Counted from the first letter of the stretch, positions 44,811-54,362 are shown. The stretch: 64,000 nt of DNA from Ostreococcus mediterraneus (GCA_012295225.1 WMKK01000013.1:1-64000); one strand, 5' to 3'. A program made the numbers and translations. Notes: generated by a model not told the origin, from the letters alone.

Positions 44811-45518
44811 CTATGCGGTCTCTTCACCCACGCGCATGGCGTCTAAACGCGCTTTGAGGGCGTCGGTGCTCGCGCTTCGCTCGGCGGCGGAGTCCACCGT
44901 CGGAAGCGAATCCGCTGCCTCGACATCCTCCTCCTTCACCACCGCCGCGGCGTGCTTTGCCGCGTGCGGTAACACAATCTCGCCTGCTATTTCACGCAAC
45001 ACATCCTCGATGGCTCTATTCGTCTCTCCTTCGTCGACATCGTCGTCGAGCGCGACGTCGAGCGCGTCGTCCAACAGCTCCGCCATGACCCCGGCCTTCA
45101 TCATTTCTCTCGACAGCTCCATCGCCTCCTCGCGCACCGCCGCGGTTTTCACGAGCGCATTCATGTGTTTCATCACCTCGGCCGAACGTTCGATCGATCG
45201 AGCGCTCGTTTGCGTCGCCACGCGATGCGCCAGGGCGCTTTCAACCGAACTCGCTTGCGCCTTGGACGTATACAGCTTGCTCACCGTCGCTCGCGCCTGT
45301 ACAATTTCTCTCGCCAGCGCTCGTGCGCTCGCCGCATCGTTTCTCTTCGCGCACGACTTGATTTCGCGCTCTGTGGCTTTCGTCGCGCGTTCGACGTCGC
45401 GAATCTGTTGGTCGATCTCGCGCTTCATCTTCCGAATGCGCGCGCGACACGCCTTGGTGCGTTCCTCCGCGCTCGGCGCCAAACCGAACAGTTGCTTGAT
45501 GTCAAACCCCATGAACAT
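44811..45518 (-). CDS. ESCRT-III subunit VPS24/CHMP3
   Basis: 235 aa from ATG at 45518 (ATG 45512 equally possible). Part of the ESCRT-III polymer that cuts membrane necks in multivesicular body sorting and cytokinesis. The basic N-terminal helices fit CHMP3: RARIRKMKREIDQQIRDVER, IKSCAKRNDAASARALAREI, ATVSKLYTSKAQASSVESAL, EVMKHMNALVKTAAVREEAM, MELSREMMKAGVMAELLDDA. The acidic C-terminal half ends with a MIM1-type helix (DALKARLDAMR) for VPS4 MIT binding. Order of helices and SKLYTSKA match VPS24 better than VPS2. Full length. Confidence 0.92.
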   Translation of the reverse strand: MFMGFDIKQLFGLAPSAEERTKACRARIRKMKREIDQQIRDVERATKATEREIKSCAKRNDAASARALAREIVQARATVSKLYTSKAQASSVESALAHRVATQTSARSIERSAEVMKHMNALVKTAAVREEAMELSREMMKAGVMAELLDDALDVALDDDVDEGETNRAIEDVLREIAGEIVLPHAAKHAAAVVKEEDVEAADSLPTVDSAAERSASTDALKARLDAMRVGEETA

Positions 45519-45617
45519 GTTGTGCGCACGCTCCGAGCGCGCGAACGAAGCGTCCGAACACAGCGCGCGTCGACGAATGACGCGGCTTGCGGCGAACGGT
45601 CGTCCCGAAACCGCGCG

Positions 45618-46274
45618 TCACGGTGCGGATGTCTCCTCCTCCAAGCCCCCTGTGCGCGCGTCTGCGCCGCCACGAGCGCGACATGCAGCTTCCTTTGCGT
45701 TCTGCTTCGCGAGCGCGCTCACGAGCGCACCAACGCCGTCCACGCGAGCGTCCACGCGTCGCCGCTTTGTCGTCCCGGGCGTCGTCGCCAACCAATACGG
45801 CGCGAGTTTATTCCCTCGCCCGTTCCCAATCGCGCTTAAAAACGTGCGCCAGAACATCACGCGCGAGGGCTGGGTGATCGTATGCGCGTCGGCGAGGATG
45901 GCATCGCGCGCTCGTGCGCGGTCGAGGGCTTCCCGCGCGGCGACGTCGCGCGGCACCGCGCCCTCTTCGCTCTCAGAACTACTACTCTCACCTCCGTTTT
46001 CGTCGCCATCGTCGCCGCTCGCGCGCGGAACGCACGCACGACATCCACAGTTACTCGCATGCGTCGCGCGAGAGCGTCCGAAACGGGTGTCGATGACGTG
46101 TGAGTACGCGCAGGCGTCGCCTGAGACGCAGCGGCCTCGCGCGAAGAACGCGCACGGCGTCTTCATCGACGAGGACGGCGACGGTGCGGTGCGAGCGACC
46201 GCGGGCGAGCGGGACGATTCGTCTGGGTTGTCGGCGCCGCCGTCGCCATCGGGTTGGGCGGGTGGCGTGGACAT
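45618..46274 (-). CDS. CCCH zinc finger protein
   Basis: 218 aa from ATG at 46274. One zinc finger of pattern C-x7-C-x5-C-x3-H (CAFFARGRCVSGDACAYSH) near residue 40 fits RNA-binding CCCH types. A second cysteine cluster follows (ASNCGCRACVP). The middle is Ser/Asp/Glu-rich (DENGGESSSSESEEGAVPRD). A helical segment ends the protein (TQPSRVMFWRTFLSAIGNGR), then KRRRVDARVDG as a possible nuclear signal. Likely an RNA-binding regulator; target unknown. It sits 99 bp upstream of VPS24 on the same strand and 117 bp after the MMS19 stop. Confidence 0.72.
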   Translation of the reverse strand: MSTPPAQPDGDGGADNPDESSRSPAVARTAPSPSSSMKTPCAFFARGRCVSGDACAYSHVIDTRFGRSRATHASNCGCRACVPRASGDDGDENGGESSSSESEEGAVPRDVAAREALDRARARDAILADAHTITQPSRVMFWRTFLSAIGNGRGNKLAPYWLATTPGTTKRRRVDARVDGVGALVSALAKQNAKEAACRARGGADARTGGLEEETSAP

Positions 46275-46391
46275 TGCGGCGATGTGTGAGGGTGGTTGAA
46301 AAAGCGCGCGCCGTGTCGTCGTCCAACCGACTCGATGGTATAACATCCGGTGTGTCTACGTGTGCGCGCGCGTGCGTGTGCGGTTCTGTAT

Positions 46392-49300
46392 CTATGCCGC
46401 GGCGATGGCGAGCCAAGTTTGGCGCGCGCGCGCGGCGGCGCGACGGACGCGACGTTTCGGGTCGTCGCACGCCGATTTTACGGCGGCAAAGACGGCGTCG
46501 CGGAGCGGGAAAATATCCGCGTACGTCAGCGTCGTGGCGGCGGCGATGAGCGCTTCGAGCGCGCACTCACGGCACTCCATGGATATTTCTGTTTCCACCG
46601 CCGCCGTTTTCGTCGTCGTCGACGGTTTTACGACTGCGATGTCGCATAACACGTGAATCAACGACGCCGCTCGGCCGCGGACATCCGCCGCCGCATCCAT
46701 TGTCTGTTCCGCCAATCGCGCGCCTACGAGCGTCAGCGTCGCACGCAGCGCATCACCGTCGCCTGCAAATGCACCTTTTGTGTTCAGCGCGCTCAAAACG
46801 TCCGGTAAGAGCGGGAAAAGTTTGAATTGTGCGCGCAACGCCACCGCAGACGGGACGCCCGCCGCCAGCCTCGCCGCGGCGTACGAATACGCCAATCGCA
46901 CCACACCCGTCGATGCGTACGCGCGTTCAACGAGCACGGGTGCTAATTGGCTAAATGCGCGCTGGCGCGCCAAAAATCCCTCCTTGGCGTGCGTCGATGG
47001 CTTCAAACCGAGCGCTAAATCGTCTTCTGACGCTTGGAATCCCGTCGCCGCGCTCAACGTTTCCGCGGCGCCTCTCGCACGCTCCGCGCACGTCTCGGCG
47101 TCGCCAAGCGCGCGTATCACGTCATCAATCAACGCCTGTGCTTCGGGCGATTCATCTCGGCTCATCGTGCGCGCGCGTACCACGGCGCGGACGACACTCG
47201 ACGCACCGAAGTTGTCGTAGTCGTGAGGCTCTGTAAAGCGCGCGCTCGGACATTTGAACGCCGACGAACCGCACGCCGCGGCGCAATACCGCACGAGACG
47301 CGCATCCGTGCCCGGCGTCGTCGCCACGCGCACCAGATCTTCGCATGCCCGTTGGAGCGTTGCGACATCGACGGTGTCGGCGCGAAGGCCGCACATGGTC
47401 GCCGCGGCGAGCAACGGCGCGCTCGACGCCGAGGCGAATGCGCGCGTCGCGAGCGCGCGTTGCGCGTCTAATCCGCAATTCGCCACCGCCGCAATGGTGA
47501 TGCGCATCACGCAGTGCGCGTCGATTGCCGAAGCAAGTGATGACGTGCGTTCTATACAGAATTTGGCGAGCGATTCGCACGCTTTTCGCGCGGCATCACT
47601 TGAGACGCCGCTCGTGAGCACACCGTCGGCGTCCCGCACGCACACGTCTACGACATCTTCAACACCTAAATCTCCGCTCATCATCGCGTTGCGCACGACT
47701 CCGCACATAAACGATGCAACATCGTTACGAATGGTTTCATTCGCGAGTGCGAGGGCGGAGAGCGTGCGCATGGCGCGCGCACATGTGGTACTTTGAAGCT
47801 TGCGAGCCGAAACAGACGTGAATAAACGAGGCGTCGCCGCGCTCTCCACGACACGAATAAATGCGTCATCACCGCCACTCACCGCCGCAACGAGAGCCTC
47901 TATGGCGCGATGTAATCGAACCTCGATGTCCTCTTCGCCCTCGTCGTCGTCGTCGTCACACATGATGGCGTCGATGAGCTTGTCGCACGCGTTTTTCCTC
48001 GCGACGTCAGACGCCAAGCCAAATCCGTGCGGAAATTTACACATCATGTGTAATCCCGCCAAGCCAAGCACGATGCCGTCGCGGCGCGTCGTCTCGTCAC
48101 CCTCACCTAAACATCCTAACGCCGCACTGGCGAATAACGCGACGAGGCGCTCGCTTTCGTCGTCTAAAACGCTGAGTACGACGCCCGCGTCGTCGCCTTG
48201 CGCCGCTCGAGCGCAACAATCCAACGCGCCGCCCAGCACTGGTGTGGCTAAAATCAACGCTAAATACGACGCTGACGTCATCAATGTCGACGATGACGTC
48301 GTCATTGGCGACGGCACGCGAGCGGCATCGAGTAACGTCTTCATCGTCACGCACGTGACTTGGCGCGCGAGCGCCGGCGACGCCGCAGCGACGGCGCCCA
48401 ACACGCGTCCCGCCGTCGCGATGACCAATCGACCTCTCGCATCATCACTCGTGCCCTTGCCGCACCCACCACCGCAACACCCGGTATCCATGGTATCGCC
48501 TGACGCATCGCACGCGTTCGTCTTTGTCGTCGCCGCCGTCATTAATGTCGATTCCGCGTCTCGAACGCACGCGTCCTCGAGCGCGCGTCTCGCCAGCGCC
48601 TCGCCGCCCCATTCGCTTGCAAACATCGTCGTCATCACCGCCATCGGTGTCGTCGCGTGCCGCGTGTCATCTATGTCATCATTTTCATTCTTTGTCGCGT
48701 TCGGATGCGCCAGAGCTGCACGCATGGCGCGCCAAATAACATCCAAATGCTCCCGCATGACGTCGGCGCCCCAGGCGCGACCCATGGCTCGAACCGCGCG
48801 CGCGGCGTCCGCCATCTTCTGTACCCCAAGCTCGGGGTTCAAACTCTCCAAAGCGTGCGGCACGGCCCATGGCGCGAACGTTGGCGACGCGCACATCGCG
48901 CGTTCGACCGCCTCGGCGAGCTGACGACGGGTAATTTTAATCGCGTCGCCTCGAGGCGGCGTAAACGAAACCGGAAAGTAGCTCGCGGCGACGTCGTATA
49001 ATTCCTCCGCATTCGCCGCGTACGCGGCGACACCTTCGTCTCCACAGCGCGCAAACGCTTGAGGTAAAATAACCCAAGCGTCGCTGAGCAACAACACGCA
49101 CCGTGGATCCTTTTCGCCGTCGAATGCGGCGATTATCGACGCGCACGCTTTTTCGCAGTCGCCCTCGCCGGCTCCGCGAACCGCGGCTGCACCATTCGCA
49201 CGCAACGCGCGCACGCCCACCTCGAGCACGCGTTCACGATCAGCTTGCGATAACGCTTGCACATCGCACCCCGCGAACGCGCCGTTGGCGATCGCCTCGA

Positions 49301-49667
49301 CGTCTTCGTCGTCTCCGGCGTCGACGCACGCGACGGCTCCGCGCGCCGCGTGCGCAATCACCGCGTAATCGCTCAGCTTACTCGCAAAGAACGCGCTCAG
49401 CGTGTGGCGCGATTGTACATCCAACACCTCACGCGCCAGTTCGCACGCCACGTGCGCGAGTGCGCGCGTGGCGCGCGCGCGAGGGTGCGGTTCAACGCCA
49501 CAGAGCTCGCGTTCGAGCGCCACGACGACATCAATCACGCGCACATCCCCGTCCCGCACGCCGCTCGCGACGCTCGCGAGCGCGCGCGCGTCATCATCTA
49601 CATCGACGTCGTCGCGTCGCGCGCAGAATCGCGCGAGTTCGTCGCGCACGGTGGCGTTGCGCGTCAT
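46392..49667 (-). CDS. MMS19, cytosolic iron-sulfur protein targeting factor
   Basis: 1091 aa from ATG at 49667. MMS19 works with CIA1/CIA2 in the targeting complex that delivers [4Fe-4S] clusters to DNA repair and replication enzymes and to TFIIH. The N-terminal MMS19_N region is recognisable: EKDPRCVLLLSDAWVILPQA, AEELYDVAASYFPVSFTPPR, and KITRRQLAEAVERAMCASPT. The remainder is HEAT-like helical repeats, ending in a typical MMS19 C-terminal repeat block (FPLLPDVLSALNTKG, ALEALIAAATTLTYADIFPL, VFAAVKSACDDPKRRVRRAA). The Cys-rich insert TGCCGGGCGKGTSDDARG near residue 390 is unusual. The frame is open upstream to 50087, but that part is an Arg-rich antisense of the next gene. Confidence 0.88.
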   Translation of the reverse strand: MTRNATVRDELARFCARRDDVDVDDDARALASVASGVRDGDVRVIDVVVALERELCGVEPHPRARATRALAHVACELAREVLDVQSRHTLSAFFASKLSDYAVIAHAARGAVACVDAGDDEDVEAIANGAFAGCDVQALSQADRERVLEVGVRALRANGAAAVRGAGEGDCEKACASIIAAFDGEKDPRCVLLLSDAWVILPQAFARCGDEGVAAYAANAEELYDVAASYFPVSFTPPRGDAIKITRRQLAEAVERAMCASPTFAPWAVPHALESLNPELGVQKMADAARAVRAMGRAWGADVMREHLDVIWRAMRAALAHPNATKNENDDIDDTRHATTPMAVMTTMFASEWGGEALARRALEDACVRDAESTLMTAATTKTNACDASGDTMDTGCCGGGCGKGTSDDARGRLVIATAGRVLGAVAAASPALARQVTCVTMKTLLDAARVPSPMTTSSSTLMTSASYLALILATPVLGGALDCCARAAQGDDAGVVLSVLDDESERLVALFASAALGCLGEGDETTRRDGIVLGLAGLHMMCKFPHGFGLASDVARKNACDKLIDAIMCDDDDDEGEEDIEVRLHRAIEALVAAVSGGDDAFIRVVESAATPRLFTSVSARKLQSTTCARAMRTLSALALANETIRNDVASFMCGVVRNAMMSGDLGVEDVVDVCVRDADGVLTSGVSSDAARKACESLAKFCIERTSSLASAIDAHCVMRITIAAVANCGLDAQRALATRAFASASSAPLLAAATMCGLRADTVDVATLQRACEDLVRVATTPGTDARLVRYCAAACGSSAFKCPSARFTEPHDYDNFGASSVVRAVVRARTMSRDESPEAQALIDDVIRALGDAETCAERARGAAETLSAATGFQASEDDLALGLKPSTHAKEGFLARQRAFSQLAPVLVERAYASTGVVRLAYSYAAARLAAGVPSAVALRAQFKLFPLLPDVLSALNTKGAFAGDGDALRATLTLVGARLAEQTMDAAADVRGRAASLIHVLCDIAVVKPSTTTKTAAVETEISMECRECALEALIAAATTLTYADIFPLRDAVFAAVKSACDDPKRRVRRAAARARQTWLAIAAA

Positions 49668-49714
49668 TCTATGACGCGCGAGAGGTGATTCATTCGTCTC
49701 ATCAGGGGCGCACC

Positions 49715-52249
49715 ATGTCGCCGGTGCCGCCGTCCGGCGCGTCCGCGCGCGTGCATCCCGCCCGCGGCGATGTCGACGACGGTTCGGCGCCGTCAGCGTC
49801 GCCGTCCGCCCCGTCGTCGGCGGCGGCAGCGCTGTTACAGCATCAGAATCATCAGCGGTCATCCTCCTCCATCGACGCCTCGCCGTCGGCGTCGGTGCAC
49901 GAGAAACTATCGACGTTTCTGTCGCGATCGATGACCCCGTGCACGTACTCGGTGATGCGAAGCACGGCGCCCGCGCCGATGGGGGCGCCCAAGGCGAAGC
50001 ACGTGCATCGACTCGCGCGGGCGTCGTGGGCGAAGCCGCGCGCCGCGGGCGCGGCGAACGTCGCTGAAACGCTCGCCGCGCTCGCAAAGGGGAACATGTT
50101 GCATCCCGTCGTGGCGCTGAAGACGCTGGCGATCGTGCACGCGCTGATGCAGTTTGGGAGCGCGGAGTGCTTGAGCGGGGTGTATTGTTGGCGCGACCAT
50201 TTGGAGATTATTTTACACATTTACGCGACCGAGGTTGGGGAGTTGGCGCGCGAACGGCGTCGTGCGCATGGCGAAATCGTCGCCGCGAATGAGGATGAAG
50301 AGGGGTTGAAAGTAGCCTTAGACTTGGTGGCTCCACACGCCGCGCTGCTGCGAGCAAAGGCGAAATTCCATAGGCACTTTGCGCAATTTGAAAACAACTA
50401 CGCGTGCGACGCGCGGTTGGACGACGGGGACGAAGACGATATCGGGGTGAATGATCCAATCTCGACGACGAGTTTACAAGCGCTGCTCGCGGTTGTGGCA
50501 CGCGCGCGGAGCGTTCTCGCGCGCGCGATTTCATCCTTGCCAAACGCGTACGACGAAATCGAGCCAAACGTGCCCAAGCTTGGATGGCTCGAACTCGTTG
50601 GATTTGTCGCCAAGTTGGTGTTGCATGAATGTGATTTAGCTTACCGCGCGGCGGTGTTTGTGGCGGCGTGCATGGCGGACGAACAACGGTTATCGACGAG
50701 CGACGACGAAAAGTTTCGCATCGAACACGAGCTCTTACGCTCCTGCTTTGCAGACGCGTCGCAAAAGATAATTTTGCGTCAAGAGTTTGTGTTAGTTGAG
50801 AATGTTGGCGACGTCGGTGGTGCAAATCCACTCGTACGTCTACTCGACGAGTCGCCGCCGAATTTCTTCAATACAAACAAGGAGGAAATTTTGAGCGCCA
50901 ACGCCAAGCCGACACGGCACGCGCTCCGACCCGTGTTTAATTTCATGGATGCCGACGTCGACGCGCCCGCAGAAGAAATTGGACATCCTACGCCTACGAT
51001 TGTGGCCGAAACGTCCAACGTGCCGCCGCTTATCGTGTTCGATGACGACGACGTACGTGCGCCCACGTCATGGGAGAATCCCGTAGGCTGGGCGTTGCCG
51101 CATCGAAAACCAGGACACGAACGTAAGAATAGCGAATTTGACATTGATGCGTTTACGACGCCGTTGGAGTTTACGCCGCTGCAAAGTGGTCCGGCGTCGG
51201 AGTCAACCTACGTGGATCCATTCACGACGCCCAGCCCAAACACTGGCACCGGTGCGCAGCAGCAGCAGCGCACACCGTTAAACAACATGGATGTTTTGGC
51301 GCAATCGATGTCGCATTCGCCGTCGCCTGGCTCGTCGGCGTCAAAACCGCCGCGAGGTGGCTCATCGATGTCGACATTTGAAGAAATTAACGTAGAAGAC
51401 CTCGGTTTCGGCCGTCAAATTGGACGCGGCGCGTTTGGTGAAGTCTTTCGCGGTCGTTATCAAGGCACGGATGTCGCTATTAAACGCTTGTGTGTGTTTG
51501 AAAACGTCAGCGACGAACGTGGTTTGGCCGAGTTCAAGCGCGAGCTGAGCTTTTTGACGCGCTTACGTCACCGCCACGTCGTACAGTTCATCGGCGCGTG
51601 CACCACACCGCCGAATTTATGCATCGTCATGGATTATTGCGATAAAGGTTCGCTGTATGGATATTTACATAATCCCAACAAGGCGGTAACGCCGTACAAG
51701 GTGTGTAAATGGATGTCAGAATGCGCCAAGGGATTGACGTTTTTGCACTCGCGCGACATCATCCATCGGGACATCAAGTCGGGAAATTTACTCATCGACG
51801 AGGGTGGATCTATTAAACTGGGTGATTTTGGTCTGTCGCGATTGCATGCGACAACGACGAGCACTGGGGGAATGATGTCTCTCGTGGGCACGTATCCATT
51901 CATGGCTCCGGAGCTTCTCGACGGTTCGCAGCGGCAAACCACGTGCATCGACGTCTATTCATTTGGAGTGGTGATGTGGGAGTGTCTTACTCGTCAGGAG
52001 CCATTCGCCGGGTTGAGTCCAATGCAGATCGTCGCCGCGCTCATTCGCGGCGAGCGTCCGCACGTCGAGACGGGCCCTGGCGCATCATCCTACGTGGCAC
52101 TGCCGAAAGAATACGTCGATTTAATGCGTCAATGTTGGAGCGCGACGCCAGAGGCGCGCCCGCGCGCCGCCGACGCGCTCGAACCGCTCGAGCGCATGTT
52201 CCACGACGAAAAGCGCGCTTTGATCGCGGCTAAACAAACGCTCACGTAG
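49715..52249 (+). CDS. ANTH domain fused to Raf-like (TKL) protein kinase
   Basis: 844 aa from ATG at 49715. Residues about 60-290 resemble an ANTH/AP180 N-terminal domain: APKAKHVHRLARASW (the basic phosphoinositide-binding segment), MLHPVVALKTLAIVHALMQF, CWRDHLEIILHIYATEVGEL. The middle is disordered with acidic and Gln/Pro stretches. The kinase domain at about 560-835 has IGRGAFGEVFRGRYQGTDVA, Lys in VAIKRL, HRDIKSGNLLID with catalytic Asp, GDFGLSRLH, and MAPELLDGSQ. HRDIKSGNLL and DFGLSR with ECLTRQEPFAGLSPMQIVAA place it in the TKL/Raf-like MAPKKK group. All catalytic residues are present. ANTH and a Raf-like kinase in one chain point to phosphorylation at clathrin-coated sites. Start codons of this gene and MMS19 are 47 bp apart. 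Confidence 0.82.
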   Translation: MSPVPPSGASARVHPARGDVDDGSAPSASPSAPSSAAAALLQHQNHQRSSSSIDASPSASVHEKLSTFLSRSMTPCTYSVMRSTAPAPMGAPKAKHVHRLARASWAKPRAAGAANVAETLAALAKGNMLHPVVALKTLAIVHALMQFGSAECLSGVYCWRDHLEIILHIYATEVGELARERRRAHGEIVAANEDEEGLKVALDLVAPHAALLRAKAKFHRHFAQFENNYACDARLDDGDEDDIGVNDPISTTSLQALLAVVARARSVLARAISSLPNAYDEIEPNVPKLGWLELVGFVAKLVLHECDLAYRAAVFVAACMADEQRLSTSDDEKFRIEHELLRSCFADASQKIILRQEFVLVENVGDVGGANPLVRLLDESPPNFFNTNKEEILSANAKPTRHALRPVFNFMDADVDAPAEEIGHPTPTIVAETSNVPPLIVFDDDDVRAPTSWENPVGWALPHRKPGHERKNSEFDIDAFTTPLEFTPLQSGPASESTYVDPFTTPSPNTGTGAQQQQRTPLNNMDVLAQSMSHSPSPGSSASKPPRGGSSMSTFEEINVEDLGFGRQIGRGAFGEVFRGRYQGTDVAIKRLCVFENVSDERGLAEFKRELSFLTRLRHRHVVQFIGACTTPPNLCIVMDYCDKGSLYGYLHNPNKAVTPYKVCKWMSECAKGLTFLHSRDIIHRDIKSGNLLIDEGGSIKLGDFGLSRLHATTTSTGGMMSLVGTYPFMAPELLDGSQRQTTCIDVYSFGVVMWECLTRQEPFAGLSPMQIVAALIRGERPHVETGPGASSYVALPKEYVDLMRQCWSATPEARPRAADALEPLERMFHDEKRALIAAKQTLT

Positions 52250-52330
52250 AAAACAATACGAATTCTTAGTCACAGAAAATCGCTAGTCAACGTCGACGAG
52301 CGCTGCCTCGACGATAGATTACCATGAAAT

Positions 52331-52427
52331 TAGGGGTGGGGGACTTGCGCAAGATGCCCAAAACTGCTGCAATTTCTCCTGCAATTTTTGCTCTTGCATC
52401 TTGCAGGTAAAATTTCCCACACCCCTA
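52331..52427 (-). mobile_element. short dispersed element, copy C (complete)
   Basis: 97 bp bounded by TAGGGGTGGGGGA and, in reverse complement, TAGGGGTGTGGGA, so imperfect terminal inverted repeats. Both edges carry TA, as in elements that target TA. Inside are a second inverted pair GCAAGATGC/GCATCTTGC and the conserved core TGCAATTT. It aligns to copies A and B near 19.4-19.7 kb. No coding capacity. It lies in the 247 bp gap between the kinase and DUF1499 genes. Confidence 0.7.
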
Positions 52428-52496
52428 CGTGTAATCAAAAACATAGACGACGCCTCATCCAGAGGCTGACACAGACGTCACTTTTTCGCTGACAGC

Positions 52497-53138
52497 ATGC
52501 ACGTATACTCCTCCTGCAACGCGCTCGCGCGCGTCACCACGATGGCTTCGGCATCGTCGTCGTCGTCGTCGTCGTCATCATCAACGTCGCGCCGCGCGCT
52601 CATGTTCCGCTCCGTGGCGTCGCCCTTAGTTCTCGGCTCCGTGTTGAACTTGGGCGCGAGCGGGGACGCCCCGAGACTCGGCTTGACATCCTTTAACGGC
52701 GTCAACACCGGCCTGACGCTGTGCCCGACGAATTCACAAAACTGCGTGGGCACGGCGGATGAATTCAACGACTCGTCGCGATACATTCCAGCGTGGGTGT
52801 ACAACGACGAGGAGGCGGTGGCGAGAGGCAAAGCCGAGCTCACCGTCGCGCAAGCGATGGACGCGCTCATCGACGTGATTAACACCACGGATTGCGATGG
52901 TTACGAGGCGAAGATTGTTACACGAACGGATGATTATTTGCGTGCTGAGTACACGAGTCCGTTTTTCGGATTCGTAGACGACGTGGAGTTTTATTTCCCC
53001 GCTGGTCAAAAGTCCCGAGTCGAGTATAGGTCGGCTTCGCGAGTCGGCGAGAGCGACTTTGATGCCAATCGTAAGCGCATCAAGACGTTGCGCTTGGCGT
53101 TGCAAAAGAGAGGGTGGCGTTCGGTTGGATTTTCGTAA
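52497..53138 (+). CDS. DUF1499 family protein, predicted plastid
   Basis: 213 aa from ATG at 52497. The N-terminal 60 residues are Ser/Arg/Ala-rich, with SSSSSSSSSSTSRRALMFR, and resemble a plastid transit peptide, possibly bipartite for the thylakoid lumen. The DUF1499 core has GLTLCPTNSQNCVGTADEFN with the conserved CP/NCV pattern, then AQAMDALIDVINTTDCDGYE, IVTRTDDYLRAEYTSPFFGF, and VDDVEFYFPAGQKSRVEYRS. The last helix is RIKTLRLALQKRGW. Function of the family is not known. An internal ATG at 52542 could be an alternative start. Confidence 0.85.
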   Translation: MHVYSSCNALARVTTMASASSSSSSSSSSTSRRALMFRSVASPLVLGSVLNLGASGDAPRLGLTSFNGVNTGLTLCPTNSQNCVGTADEFNDSSRYIPAWVYNDEEAVARGKAELTVAQAMDALIDVINTTDCDGYEAKIVTRTDDYLRAEYTSPFFGFVDDVEFYFPAGQKSRVEYRSASRVGESDFDANRKRIKTLRLALQKRGWRSVGFS

Positions 53139-53254
53139 AGTTGGTCGTCGTCAACGACGTACACGCGCGTGCAATTTAATTTTATGTGATTTTTTTATTT
53201 CTCGTTAAGATGTCTACCTGGTACTTCTATTTCTTCTACTGGTGAATGGCTACA

Positions 53255-53848
53255 CTAAAAGTGTGCGAGCAATCGTCGCGCGGCGCCATGGAACGCAGCT
53301 TTTGTCACCGAGGCGTACGCGTTTTCGTCATTGTCATCGCCGTGGCGAGAGGTGACGATGCGATACGCGTCGCCCTCTGTCATCTTTGACAGTGTCCCGA
53401 CGCGCGCCACGCGTTCATCAATAAATCGACGCCCTAACACCGCCTCTTGACCACTCGCACTCACAGATTCGTCATCATCGTCCCCATCATTCTGATGCTG
53501 CAACTTCCAGTACAAAAAGAAACTCAACCCACCGAGTACGAGTAACACCAGCACGCAAAACGCCCACCGCTGCATGCACTTCTCGCACCCAAGCTGATAC
53601 ATTTTCCGTTCGCTCCTATCCATATCCCGCTCCATATGCCCCGCACTCGCGCGAGCACTTAAAATCTTATCTCGCTGTTCTTGTAACTTGCGCAGAATCC
53701 CCTCCCCAGTTTCCGCACTCTCACCAGCGGCGCGCGCGCTCTGCTCGAGCCGCTCGCTCGTCGCGTCCCCGCGCTCCACGCCATCCAGCGCCGCCTTCCG
53801 TCGCTCGCGCTCGCCCGCGTTCCCGAGCAAACTCGCCCGTTCGCTCAT
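53255..53848 (-). CDS. short Qb-SNARE-like protein (VTI1-like) with a luminal tail
   Basis: 197 aa from ATG at 53848. A SNARE-like coiled coil at about 32-90 (ERLEQSARAAGESAETGEGI, LRKLQEQRDKILSARASAGH, MERDMDRSERKMYQLGCEK) has Gln in the zero-layer position and resembles VTI1. A transmembrane helix follows at about 95-113 (AFCVLVLLVLGGLSFFLYW). Unlike VTI1 there is no Habc bundle before the SNARE motif, only about 30 residues. After the membrane segment is an 84-residue luminal tail with acidic and His/Arg parts, whereas VTI1 proteins end within a few residues. SNARE identity is by pattern. Confidence 0.6.
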   Translation of the reverse strand: MSERASLLGNAGERERRKAALDGVERGDATSERLEQSARAAGESAETGEGILRKLQEQRDKILSARASAGHMERDMDRSERKMYQLGCEKCMQRWAFCVLVLLVLGGLSFFLYWKLQHQNDGDDDDESVSASGQEAVLGRRFIDERVARVGTLSKMTEGDAYRIVTSRHGDDNDENAYASVTKAAFHGAARRLLAHF

Positions 53849-54256
53849 GATTAATCACACCACCGCCGCTCACACCGCCGCCGCCACCGCCACTGGGCGT
53901 CCACAGCCTCCCCCCGAACGTCGCGTTTTGGTGTTCAACGCCGCGCAACACCAAACGAAATCGTTGCGCGATCACGCCGCGCGCGATGTGCTCGCGATTG
54001 TCGATTCGCCCACGCACGCGCGCGTCGTGACTTTAACGATCTCGCGACCTACGCCCGCGTCTCCCGTCGTCTCCCGTCGTCGTCGTCGTCTCCCGTCGTC
54101 GTCGACGTGTGACGCGGGCGCGGATCGCACCCATAAGTCTGACAAAAGTGTGTACCCATCGCACCCATAAGTCTGACAAAAGATTTTTCCGGTTTTGTCG
54201 CGCGGTCTGTGGCGTCATGTGACGCGAACCGTCGCGAGAGCGAGGCGCGCGCGACG

Positions 54257-54331
54257 ATGGTTGCCGGCGCCGTGCGCGCGGGCGTCGACGCCTGGCACGC
54301 CTGGCTCGCCGCGCACGCGTGCCGCGGTCGC

Positions 54332-54362
<31 letters not shown>

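Noticed and set aside
47800-48924. 374-codon plus-strand frame inside MMS19
   Set aside because: Antisense shadow; the minus-strand frame carries the MMS19 pattern.
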